64,000 nt of DNA from Exobasidium rhododendri (taxonomy: Eukaryota; Basidiomycota; Exobasidiomycetes; Exobasidiales; Exobasidiaceae). Both the position numbers and the translations under genes were made by a program. Each line of letters opens with the position of its first letter. The first letter of the stretch is position 1. The stretch spans positions 682,001-746,000 of the forward strand of contig CP110630.1 of NCBI GenBank assembly GCA_026210745.1, in the 5' to 3' direction. Below, piece after piece: positions 32,616 to 42,483 of the stretch. The notes below the pieces were generated by a model, which was not told the DNA's origin, searched no databases, and saw only the letters and a list, made by a program, of their open reading frames with translations.

Positions 32616-33167
32616 ATGCTCGTGAGACTCCTCCTCCTGCTCGTACTTTCATCACTACTAGCTGCCAGTATCGCCTCGTGTCACGAGCTGAAGCTTTCCA
32701 AGAAGAGGGGAGATGTACCCTCGCAGCCGATACCCGCCTGTCCACGATGTCTGAACAACTGTCCTGATGCCTCTTCCACAGGCGTTCAGCTGGCTCCATA
32801 CACTCTCAGCCCGGACGGACGTCTGCCAAAAGGTGACGGTCCAAGCTCGACACAATTTATTGACGTAGATCCGGCCGTTTCGTCGTCGTACAATTTCCGA
32901 GTGATACCGCATCAGATATCGAGTTCCATTCTAACGTACGACATCGAAACGCTGAACAGCAATAGAAGGTACAACGAGGGCGTCAAGGAGGTCAATCAGA
33001 ATACCCGCTTCTACTTCAAGATGATCATCTACAATCAGTATGGTGAGGAGGGTGGAGTGACGCACTACCAAGACGGCATGGGTAAATGCTCTGTCACTGT
33101 CTATGGGCCACCGAACATATTTGGTCGACTTGCTCTCATTCCCTCTGTATACAGGGCGTCATTGTAG
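32616..33167 (+). CDS. Small secreted cysteine-containing protein P2
   Basis: 183 residues from the ATG at 32616 (signal peptide MLVRLLLLLVLSSLLAASIAS); the open frame extends upstream to 32532 but adds only Pro/Ser-rich leader. After a dibasic site (KKR, possible Kex2 cleavage) the mature protein begins near GDVPSQPIPACPRC. It has the same C-x2-C then Cys arrangement as P1, a beta-rich body, and the end pattern M-G-K-C-S-V-T-V-Y-G-P-P-x(3)-G-R-L. Identity to P1 is low but spacing of the conserved positions is kept. Function unknown. Its stop lies only 46 bases from the convergent stop of the next secreted gene. Confidence 0.8.
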   Translation: MLVRLLLLLVLSSLLAASIASCHELKLSKKRGDVPSQPIPACPRCLNNCPDASSTGVQLAPYTLSPDGRLPKGDGPSSTQFIDVDPAVSSSYNFRVIPHQISSSILTYDIETLNSNRRYNEGVKEVNQNTRFYFKMIIYNQYGEEGGVTHYQDGMGKCSVTVYGPPNIFGRLALIPSVYRASL

Positions 33168-33213
33168 CATCGCATGCCAAGCCCCACGACAGAGCATTCA
33201 ATGACACTGATAC

Positions 33214-34674
33214 CTACTCCAGCACCTTGTTGAAGCTTCTCTGTTTGCTCATCTTCCGCTCCCTTCGTCCTCCCTTCTTGTTAGTTTTCGACTGCGAGGC
33301 AAGCGTGCCATCGGCGGGAAATGGTGAGGCTTTTGCTCTCTTTCCTTGCCTTTTTATATACTTACAAGATGCACCGATGCATGTCTTGACACCCTTGACC
33401 AACGAAGTGGCCGCCTTCTCGATCTTGGGGAAGAAGAGACCGACGGCAACACCATGAGCAACCGCATACGGCCCAGCCTGACTTGGGTCTCGGATGTCGA
33501 ATGGAGGCAGAACCCCTTGATGAGAGAGCACGGCGTGACTTGCTAAAGAGATGGCACTGTAGCCGCCTACCTTGGCCACATCTTTCACAGTGACCGGAGG
33601 ACCGTTTGAGAAAGTCTCCTTGTACTCCATTAGACCATTGGACTCACTGATATTGCCGGACATAAAAAATGTTCTATCTTTCACCCCGCTTCTTCTCGCT
33701 AGGGTCAGGCAGTACTCGTTGCCCATATCTCGCTTGTAAAGGCGACGAGGCGTTGTGACCAGTGTGCTTTCGACAGACGACGCCTTTCCCTTCTGTTTGC
33801 GCTTCCGATCTTGGTCTGAACGAGTAGGTCGGCTTTGATCGAATGTGTACAAGTGTGGGTCGTGCTCGCCTGCTTCATCCGCTGCATCCGCACTCCAAGA
33901 CGAGCTTGGCTGATGCTCTTCAGGTGCATCACCGTGACGATAAGCAAGCAATTGATCCTTCACATACTTGCATGATGCGCCAATACAGCGTGAGACATGA
34001 CCCACGCCGCTGCTAATGCTTGGCTGTAAAGCTCGATGCGCTATGAGTCCAATTGCATTAGCAGAGCCATGAAACAAGGCCGCTTCTGCAACTTCTCGAT
34101 CTCCACTCAAGGGTGGCGCGTAACCATTCATTGCCAGTGTGGCATGAACAGCACCGGTCGTAGCAGTGTTCCTGAGCCATTGACGGACAGTCTCGCCATC
34201 GACTGCCTTGATATCGGACACCGGCACTTTCTTTGGTCGCCGGCCTTTGGGAACTTTCGTGTTGGACTTGTTAGATGTGACTAATTTGTCTCCTCCTCTT
34301 TTCGCAGGCAGAACCTCCTCTTGCGGAGGAGAATTGCTTTCCCCTTTGTCCGTAACGAACATGCTTCTCTTCTCGAAAACGCTTAGATTAGACGATTCTT
34401 CTACACTCGACCGTTGGTGTTCCCTTCCTTCTTCAACAGCTTTGCCTTTCCCTTTACAAGGTTTCCTCGTCGCAAGGAGCTTCTCACCGCGAGCATATTC
34501 CTTTGAGGCAGACTCAGCTGCTGTCGGTGATGATCTGGATGTGCCGAGATCAAGAGCTGACACATGATCGACCAAAGGCTTGCACGAGGCGTTGATGATA
34601 GGAGATGCAGCGGTCAGTGTGAGTAGGTGACCGCCAAGAGCCATCGCGACCAGCACGAAGATCAACGACGCCAT
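33214..34674 (-). CDS. Secreted protein with duplicated CIGASCKY domain
   Basis: 486 residues, ATG at 34674. Signal peptide 1-23, then a long Lys/Ser-rich region with several dibasic sites (AKR, GRR). Two copies of one domain follow, about residues 163-243 and 362-443. Each is rich in Ala, Gly and His with amphipathic or hydrophobic helices, contains a PP turn (APPLSGD or LPPFDIRD), and ends with CIGASCKY(V/I)K. A charged linker with KR sites separates them. The C-terminus is strongly basic. Two Cys per copy suggest one disulfide or metal site each. No family is recognised; the hydrophobic helix ending in a small Cys loop suggests a membrane-active or oligomerising unit, but this is speculation. 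Part of the same secretome island as P1 and P2. Confidence 0.8.
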   Translation of the reverse strand: MASLIFVLVAMALGGHLLTLTAASPIINASCKPLVDHVSALDLGTSRSSPTAAESASKEYARGEKLLATRKPCKGKGKAVEEGREHQRSSVEESSNLSVFEKRSMFVTDKGESNSPPQEEVLPAKRGGDKLVTSNKSNTKVPKGRRPKKVPVSDIKAVDGETVRQWLRNTATTGAVHATLAMNGYAPPLSGDREVAEAALFHGSANAIGLIAHRALQPSISSGVGHVSRCIGASCKYVKDQLLAYRHGDAPEEHQPSSSWSADAADEAGEHDPHLYTFDQSRPTRSDQDRKRKQKGKASSVESTLVTTPRRLYKRDMGNEYCLTLARRSGVKDRTFFMSGNISESNGLMEYKETFSNGPPVTVKDVAKVGGYSAISLASHAVLSHQGVLPPFDIRDPSQAGPYAVAHGVAVGLFFPKIEKAATSLVKGVKTCIGASCKYIKRQGKRAKASPFPADGTLASQSKTNKKGGRRERKMSKQRSFNKVLE

Positions 34675-35549
34675 AGGAAGTAGTTAATGGATAGCTCAAA
34701 AACGATTGCACTACAGAGAATAGTGTCAGAGAGATGAAAGAAGAACGTGAGATGTCGCATTCTCAGTGCTACTTCCTGTTTCCGCCTTTCTTCCTTGGCA
34801 AATTGCAACTTTTTTGCTCTCTGGCTGAGAAGTAATGTAAGGAGAAGTTGATGAATGCATAAAGCCGAAAGCTGACCGCTGTAGCAAGAGAGCTTGGCTT
34901 TCTCTCAGATAGCATATATACTGACTGGACACTGACTGTATATAATACAGTCAAGGAGAGTACCGAGAGTGGACCGCTTGGCGTAGTTGAGGCATTTCTT
35001 ATCCAATTCGACAATATGCCGCGGATGATGCCCGCGGTGAAACACATCGTTGGGCGCTCTTCAGCCGATAGGAAGGACTGCATCCAAACGGTATCACATA
35101 CCGTTCACACGATTCATACGCATCACTTCACCCATGAAATGTAGACTCGTAACACCTTAGTAGCAGAAAGCTGATGGAGGTTCTCTACAGACAACTCTAA
35201 AGGGGAGAGGTAGAGTCTGTTGTTTAGTCGGTACAACATCGCTGTTGATGCCTTTCTTTGCAGAGTGTGTAGGTCTTTCATCCTGCTTTCTGATAATTTG
35301 CAGTCTCACGCTGAAATTACAGGACCTTGCCTCTTTTCATACGTGCAATGACGCCAATGAATGCCGTGATGGCCACGGGCGAGATAGAGTCGTTTCACCT
35401 TGACGCGTCCTGAGATCTATCTACGCGATGGTATCTTGAGATAATCATAATTAGCGTGTAGATCTTGGAGTCGACGACCGCTCCTCGACAACGTAACGTC
35501 TTGATTGATTCGCAGCATCTGCCTACACCCAGCCCGATCCTTGCTCGCT
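34675..35549. other. Divergent intergenic between secreted protein and SLD2
   Basis: 875 bases without a gene. Two TATA-like runs occur near 34914-34920 and 34939-34949, about 240-270 bases upstream of the secreted gene. Small open frames at 34726-35083 are low quality. Confidence 0.55.
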
Positions 35550-37589
35550 ATGGAGGAAGCCGTGCTGGCAAAGGAGCTCAAGGTCTTTCGCAAGCAGTTC
35601 AAAAAGGATGTGAGTACGTCATTATCTTGGTGGGAGACCGCGTAACGCTGACTGTAGCTGAAATCTTAACACCAGCATGGACGGGAACCCTCGAGGAAGG
35701 ATATGAACAAGTTTCCGGGGGTTGCAGCTACCTATGACGCTTGGCTCGCCCTCAAGTCGACCCGCTCGGTGGCTACTAGCACCAGCGCAAGCGGCACAAG
35801 TAGAGCATCTGCTTCCTCTTCCGATAGAACGTACAAGAGGAAGGCACTGCCCGACTCACCTAAGAGCTTCCCCAAAAGCAGAGAAGAAAGAGAGAGGAGG
35901 GAAGATAGGGAAGGGACCGCGATGGGACCACCTCCGACCACGCCCAGCAAAAAGAAGAAGAATGTCACCTATCAAGCGCCATTCCTCACACCTACAAAGA
36001 GAGACAAGCGGGCTTCACAATCACCCAATAGTCAAAGTGTGCACGATAGCGGGGGTTCCATTGTAGACGTCCCACTCACGCCAGAGCAAGGGACAGGTTC
36101 GCCCAGTCTCGATCGAAAGCGTCACCAAGATTATCGAGAACAGCTTCAGCAGAGTAGAGCTCCTCCTTCTCCTCGGTGGAGGACGTACGAAGATGGGAGC
36201 AGTCCAAGTAAGCTACGAGCTCTTCTGTCATCATTTTCATCCATCCACAAAACACCTACCAAACGGAAGAACGAGGAGGACAAGGATGGTAGTGCTGTAC
36301 AGGTAGACAGGCTCAGTCAGGTAAGCACAGAGAAGTCCTATCCTGCATATACACCACGCACAAAGGCGAGGAAAAGACTGCGAGGAGAGGTTGTCGTCAC
36401 ACCTGAGAGGAGTGGTGGCGCTGGTCTGCGAGGTGTTGATCATACTAGAATAGGCGGACAAAGCAATTGCAGCGGGCAGGAGCAGCAGTTGCCAAAGAAG
36501 AGGCGAGGCATGGCGGCGGCTACTACTTTGGGTGATTATGGCATCGTGCCCGTCGCCGATTCGAGAAGGAAAGATACAGCTGGTCTTCAAAGTGGGACGC
36601 ATACAGACTTATCGATCCGCCCTGCCGAGGGTCAAACAAACGCTCAAAATACACATTTTGACGAAGACGAAGAGGACGCCATGCTAGGCCCTTCACCAAG
36701 CATCAATCGAGTAGTTGACAGGCAGATAAAGGCCTTCAAGCCGCTCTTCAGTGTAGAAGCGGACGAGACCTTTACCGACGGGGAAATTGAAGAAGAAGAA
36801 GAAGAGGAAGAAGATCTGGAGGCAGTGAATCAAGTAGAGCCTGCATCCGTTTTACAAATACCAAGATTGACAGCATCGTCGAAGGCGAATGATTACGACG
36901 GGCAGGGGGAAGAGAGTGAAGACGATGAAGTGATCATCAAGCCTTACCGGCGCTACGATCGGCAGATCCGAGGCGCAGCTTTTAGTGCGCTCGACTTCGA
37001 CAGCGATGATGACGATGGCGGCATAGAGGGCGACTTCTATGGGATCGACGTGAATTTAGCAGCAGAAAGAGGCTTTGACTCAGAAGAAGGAGAAGACAAC
37101 GACGACGACGACAATGAGCCTCCTATCTTCGACAACCTGAGTCTGCACTCGCCGCAATGCAAGAAAGCTCGACAGAGTATGCGAATAAAAGCAGAGAGGG
37201 AAGTTCGCCACTTGTTGGGTGCCGAAGACGAGATACAGGCGCTTGATTGGGACGAAGAAGCCGCTAAAAGAGAAGCAGAGTCAGGCAGTGCTGCTGTCCC
37301 CCCTCCCAAAACGAACAAGGTCGGCCCACCGATCAAAGGTGGCAAGCTGAGAAAGGGATTCAGAGATGTAAAGTCGGAAGTGGGCAGTGGCAAGGCAAAG
37401 AAGGAAGTAGCGCCAAAGGAAAAGCCAAAGTCGCTCATCTTTCAAAATACAAGGGATCAGGTGGGGTCTGATCAAGATTCCGATGTCGGCCAAGGCAGCG
37501 CCAACGACGACGAGTGGGCCAGCGATGTCAGCAGTGCAGAGTATGGACTGGGGAATGGCTACATGTCGGACAACGACGATGCCATGTGA
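35550..37589 (+). CDS. SLD2: DNA replication regulator Sld2 (Drc1, RECQL4 N-terminal type)
   Basis: Two exons, 35550-35609 and 35676-37589, 657 residues. The short first exon encodes EEAVLAKELKVFRKQFKKD, joined to HGREPSRKDMNKFPGVAATYDAWLALK, together the Sld2/RECQL4 N-terminal homeodomain-like signature. The next 250 residues are basic and disordered with many S/T-P sites (TPTKRD, TPEQ, SPRW, TPTKRK, TPRTK, TPERS), the expected CDK targets that let Sld2 bind Dpb11 at origin firing. The distal half is acidic (Asp/Glu runs), then basic near the end. No helicase domain is present, as in yeast. Its 3' end faces CENP-T, 85 bases away. Confidence 0.88.
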
Positions 37590-37674
37590 GAAGACCAGAG
37601 TCAGTCGGAGGGCCAGAGTGTGGAGCAACTTCTTCAACGCATTGTAATAACAAATCATCGTAAACATACACTAC

Positions 37675-39925
37675 TCATACAACGTGCACACTCCCGTCGT
37701 GTCCTTCTCCTATCGAGTCCCTGCTGTCATCCTGCAACGTCTCTTGCTTTCTTCTCTTCCGTGGATTCGGCGCGTATTCAGTGGTCGTGCTGGTGATGAG
37801 ATCACTCAACTCTCTCGGCAGGTAGCGCCTCGCCAGAAAGGGCAGCGAATTCCTGGCTGAGATCTGGCCTTGGCTCTTCATGAAGGCGAGAATGTCCTTC
37901 TCCGTGATACTTCTCTTTCCCGTCTTGCCAGCTTGGGAGACGAGGCCCTGAGTCATTTGAGCGAAGAAGTGATGCGATCTATGTACAGATTGGGACCGCG
38001 GCGTTTAGCAACTTGATCGGACCTCCTCCGCAAAGCACGCACGCATACTCACAGGTCTTCCACGGCTTCCAGTGCCGGGTTCTCGATCTTGACCTTGCTC
38101 TTGTTTGTTGGAGACGTTGTCGCTATACCAGTGCTCGGTGTTGTGAAGGACTTGAAGAGCTGGCGAACAAGCGTGGAAGGCAGAGAAGGTACCAGATTGC
38201 CCGTCAAGGTTGAGTATCTGAGGGAAAGAAGAGAGAGAGGAGTAGAAGGTGTTCGTCGGTGAAGGTGGTCTTGTCGACAGTTGAGCAAACCACTCACCTC
38301 TTGGCCTTCTTTCTCGCACGCCTCTTACGGAGCAATGCCACTCTGGCTGCTCGCAACTGCTTACTCTCATCAGGGTACTCTTCCTCCTCACTCTCACTCT
38401 CCCCCGTGTGGACGTCGTCGGCAGGTGCTGCTTCTCTTCCGGACTCATCCACGCCTTTCCCCGCTTCATCGCCTTGTTCCTCATTCGTGAGAAAAGGTTC
38501 GTCGTCAGCTGGAAAGCGGGAACTTTCATCTTCGTGAAAGCTTCGCTCATCAGGGACACCCTCTGTCGACCTCTTGGTGTCAGAAAGACTGCGTTCTATG
38601 CTCATATTGCTTTCATCGAAATTCGCATCGGTGTCGCTGAGGACAACCTCTGAACGGCTGCCTTCATTGCCAACATCTGTCGTGTCCCTGGGGATCTCGT
38701 CTTCGATTTCATTGTCTCCTTCTCTTATCGCCTCCTCTTCTGAACTTTGACTGTTTGCACCAACTCGGGAAATGATCAGCAAGATTTACACTTTCAGACC
38801 TACTCCCAACACCTACCTCAGATCGACGTCTTCGAATCGCCTTCTTGTGGACAAGGCCACCGAAGTGTCAGCGCCGCTTTCGAATCTCGTCGACTCATCC
38901 AAGAAGCTCCTGTCTGCTCTACTTGATGCAAAAACAGGCTCATCCTCATCATCCTCTTGAATGTCGAAGCTTTGATCGAATCCAAAGGGTATGGTCTTTG
39001 TCGAGGCTGCACTTGTATCTCGAGCTAGGAGATCAGAAAAGGTGTTATCGGCGTGACTTTGTCGAGCGGCTCTCCTGGCCAAGCCAGCTTCTGATGCAGC
39101 TACGCTCGTATCTGCAACACTGAGGCGACCAGTATTCTTGTCGACACTGCTGGATCCTTCTTTGGCTACATCTAGTTGACTTTGACTTTCCGAGACGTCC
39201 TGTGCAAGAGTTCGGCGTGCCTTGGGTGTCAAATGATCTTCGGAGACGCTCGGTCTCGTGACATTCTCCAGCTGTTGGCTGATACTCTGCGACGTGTCAT
39301 CTCCATCGGTGGGACTCCAAAGCCGACCCGGTGCGTTGAAGAGCTTTCGAAGCAGCTCCATCGGGCTCTCCTCTCGAGCACGGCCCCAGCCGGCGAATTT
39401 ATTCGTCTTCTGCTTCTTGCTTGACGATCCCCCGCTATCGTAGGACGTGCGTGCTGGTGTTCGCTTGACGCCTGCATTGCTCTGCCTGGCCTTCATAGCA
39501 CTGCGACTAGTAGCAGCTACGGTAGATGTTGACGGATGCGGAGTAGTTTGCGGTGCTGGTGTGAGCTTGTTGTGATTGGCGCGAGGTTCTCTAGCTATCG
39601 GGACGGGGGTGTTCAACTGTGATGCATATGCCGAGCTCACACGAGGTCTACGCGGGGTGCTCTTCTGTGGTGTTTTGAATGCGGCTGTACTCCTTCTCTT
39701 CTTGCCGGAGTACTTGCTCGTGGGTGTCATACCGGGTGCAAGCTCGTCAATGTTCTCTGGAAATAGACTTCGAGTCGGGGTATCCGTTGTCGTCCTGCGA
39801 GGTGTACGCAGTCGCGACTTTATGCGCCAATCGGCTGCAGAGACAAGGGACAAGTCTTCATCCTCGCTATACCGCAGAGCAGCACTGTAACTACTCTCGC
39901 CTTCGTCACCGTCATTACTGGCCAT
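37675..39925 (-). CDS. Inner kinetochore protein CENP-T (Cnn1) with C-terminal histone fold
   Basis: Four exons: 39925-38817, 38750-38298, 38217-38053 and 37978-37675, total 676 residues. The N-terminal 250 residues are disordered, basic, with many TP sites (RTPRR, KTPQKSTP, NTPVP), the type phosphorylated by CDK1 to recruit Ndc80. An acidic middle follows. The C-terminal 110 residues form a histone fold: LPSTLVRQLFKSF, NPALEAVEDLSHHFFAQM, SITEKDILAFMKSQGQ and the LPRELSDLI end typical of CENP-T. CENP-T pairs with CENP-W in the CENP-TWSX complex at centromeric DNA. The histone fold is spread over exons 3 and 4. Confidence 0.85.
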
Positions 39926-40190
39926 GACGTCTCGACGGGTGGAGGTCCGAAAATGCTTCGAGATGAGGGAGACAAAGGTGTGAGTGACGGTGAGGGCAGC
40001 CCTTGAGTACTCAGGTGGTGTTGTTCTCTGTGGTTTCGCGAAAGCGCGTAAACTTCACACGTGTAGAAACAAGCACACACACACTCACACACACCTCTCT
40101 CTCGGAAAAAGAGCGAATGCGAAAATTCCCATTGGAGTGGCCACTTAGACACCTTCGACCGGGCGGAGATCAAATCATTCTAATCCTTGT

Positions 40191-42296
40191 ATGCTCGTTG
40201 CCCGGCAGCAGCTGCTCTCGAGGGTATTGGCTACCACATTCCGACCTTCTGCTGCTGTCTGTTCTCGTTCGGTGATGAATGATGCGTATAGATTTGAGGA
40301 TCTGTCGCGAGAGGAGCTCATTGCGAGATTAGTTGCATTGGAGGGCGCCCCTTCCTCCTCTTCTCAAACATCGGCGCCTGATCTCACCCTCAGTACAAAT
40401 AGTCCAAGCGATAAGAAGCCGGCATCAAAGCCCAGAAAGGTGAAACTAGACGCCAATGGCAAAGTCAGAGTCGAAAAGAAGTTCGATATTCGTCAGTATC
40501 CTTGTCGTAAGATTGCCTTGCGTTTCTCCTACGACGGCGCATCATACAGTGGCTTAGCAACACAACGAAATCCTCACAAAGCAGATCAAGAGGAGATTGC
40601 GACAGTCGAGGATGTACTGTGGAAGGCACTTGTAGAGACTCGACTTGTAGGCGAACGTGACACGATGGGAGGGGTGGGATGGAGTCGATGTGGGAGAACG
40701 GACGCAGGTGTCAGTGCAGGGGGTCAAGTTGTGGCTCTTTGGGTGAGAAGTAAGAAGGTAGATCAAGCCAAGGAGCGGAGAGACCTAGAAATGTTTGTGG
40801 CAGCAAAGAAGAGGGAACAGTCCAAAGGCGATGATGCCGAAGAAGACCCTTCAGAGTCCAGGGATGTTGCAGCAGCAGAGGACACGGTCAAAGTTGCTGC
40901 TGATCCTACCCATGAGGAGCTTGCTTATGTGGCCAATTTAAACTCAGTACTGCCACCAACGATACGAATACAGGCTTGGTCCCCTGTCAGGTCTCACTTC
41001 TCATCAAGGTTCGACTGCCGATATCGTCACTACAAGTACTTTTTCACATCCGGTTGCCCTTTCATCGAACAGAGCTCCAGTCATGGACCCGTACCTAAGC
41101 TGGACATTTCTCTTATGAGGATGGCAGCTCAAAAATTACTGGGTGATCATGACTTTCAGAACTTGTGCAGGGTCGATCCTAGCAAGCAAGTGGAGAATTT
41201 TAGAAGAAGAATTGATGGAATATCGATTGATGAAGTAAGCCAGCCTTGGCCTCGATCAGCCGCTGCTATGACTGCTGCAGTGACGCATGACACCAATGGA
41301 AAGGGAGACGAGGCATCCAGTGAAGAAGCCATGTATGTTTTGAACCTTCGTGGCACAGCCTTCTTGTACCATCAAGTCCGCCACATTGTCGCCATCTTGT
41401 TCTTGATCGGCGCTAGACTGGAATCACCTTCCATCATCGATGAATTGCTCAACGTGGAACGAGGTGCGGTGGCTCGCGATCGGCTAATCATGAGGAAGCG
41501 GGGTCTAGTGTTGGACGATGAGTCCAGTGACGCAACATGTAAGGTCGCGACTACCCTGCCGAACAGCACAGCGACAACGATGACAGGGAAGGTAGCTAGT
41601 GATGACTTTGAGGCGAACGAAACCGCCCCGCCGGCCCAATTAACCCCAGTAGACACCACAGAGCTCAACATGGCAGAATCAGCTCTACTAAACCTGACAG
41701 TCTTCGATCGAAAGCCCGCATACGAGATGGCTTCAGATCGTCCTCTGATGCTTTGGGACTGCGGCTTTAAAGACACCGACATTCAATGGCGCAGTGGGAC
41801 ATACGATGGTCCTCTTCCAACACAGGCTGCGACGATAGACGATGGCGATGACGGCAGCAGCAGCGAGCCTACAACGGAAGCACTGAGTGGTGACGTCAAT
41901 TCTACAACAAATCTAACGGCTGCTCTTCTACACTCCCACTGGTCTTCCCTCGTGATCACGGCTGAGATGTATAAACATTTCTTGCTTGCCTTGCCTTTAG
42001 ATGTCAGTCAGTTCCGTGCTGGCTACATCCCTGCTAGCACATACTTTCAGCAGAGCTCCCTTCCCACCCTTGAGAAGGCTTCGGTCTTGGTGGATGGCAC
42101 TGAAGCGGCTTGGCAACAAAGCAAAGCAAGTCGGAAGATGAAACCTCTTGGGAACGGCAAATTCAAGCCACTCCAAGACTATAGAGGCCTCCTCCATGCA
42201 AAGCGAGAAGAGAGGCCAGAGATCAAGAACGAAAAGTACCTGCAAGGCCGTGGAAAGAGGATCGCGGACAAGAAGGCCCTTAAAGATGAGCTCTGA
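40191..42296 (+). CDS. DEG1: tRNA pseudouridine synthase Pus3/Deg1
   Basis: Single exon of 701 residues, ATG at 40191. The TruA-type catalytic domain begins KIALRFSYDGASYSGLATQ (about 102). The catalytic Asp sits in GRTDAGVSA (about 166-174). Further motifs are LNSVLPPTIRI, SRFDCRYRHYKYFF and LRGTAFLYHQVRHIVAILFLIG. Two insertions of charged residues interrupt the fold, and a C-terminal extension of about 200 residues ends in a Lys/Arg-rich tail, making it longer than the yeast enzyme (442). The protein modifies positions 38 and 39 of the tRNA anticodon arm. An earlier in-frame ATG at 40191 versus MNDAYRF (about residue 29) could give mitochondrial and nuclear/cytosolic forms, since the first 28 residues are Arg-rich and free of acids. 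Confidence 0.93.
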   Translation: MLVARQQLLSRVLATTFRPSAAVCSRSVMNDAYRFEDLSREELIARLVALEGAPSSSSQTSAPDLTLSTNSPSDKKPASKPRKVKLDANGKVRVEKKFDIRQYPCRKIALRFSYDGASYSGLATQRNPHKADQEEIATVEDVLWKALVETRLVGERDTMGGVGWSRCGRTDAGVSAGGQVVALWVRSKKVDQAKERRDLEMFVAAKKREQSKGDDAEEDPSESRDVAAAEDTVKVAADPTHEELAYVANLNSVLPPTIRIQAWSPVRSHFSSRFDCRYRHYKYFFTSGCPFIEQSSSHGPVPKLDISLMRMAAQKLLGDHDFQNLCRVDPSKQVENFRRRIDGISIDEVSQPWPRSAAAMTAAVTHDTNGKGDEASSEEAMYVLNLRGTAFLYHQVRHIVAILFLIGARLESPSIIDELLNVERGAVARDRLIMRKRGLVLDDESSDATCKVATTLPNSTATTMTGKVASDDFEANETAPPAQLTPVDTTELNMAESALLNLTVFDRKPAYEMASDRPLMLWDCGFKDTDIQWRSGTYDGPLPTQAATIDDGDDGSSSEPTTEALSGDVNSTTNLTAALLHSHWSSLVITAEMYKHFLLALPLDVSQFRAGYIPASTYFQQSSLPTLEKASVLVDGTEAAWQQSKASRKMKPLGNGKFKPLQDYRGLLHAKREERPEIKNEKYLQGRGKRIADKKALKDEL

Positions 42297-42483
42297 TCGG
42301 AGCTGCAGAATCCGCTTCCGAGTCTCCCACACTGCATTGTACAATACATCACATGTCGTTCCTCAATACTAGTCACATCTTCCACAATCAATTCACGTTG
42401 GAGTCTAATAGTGATGATTAAACGATGTTATTCAAGTACGATGTGTATCATCAACACGTTGGTACAAAGAAGGATAGAGAATA

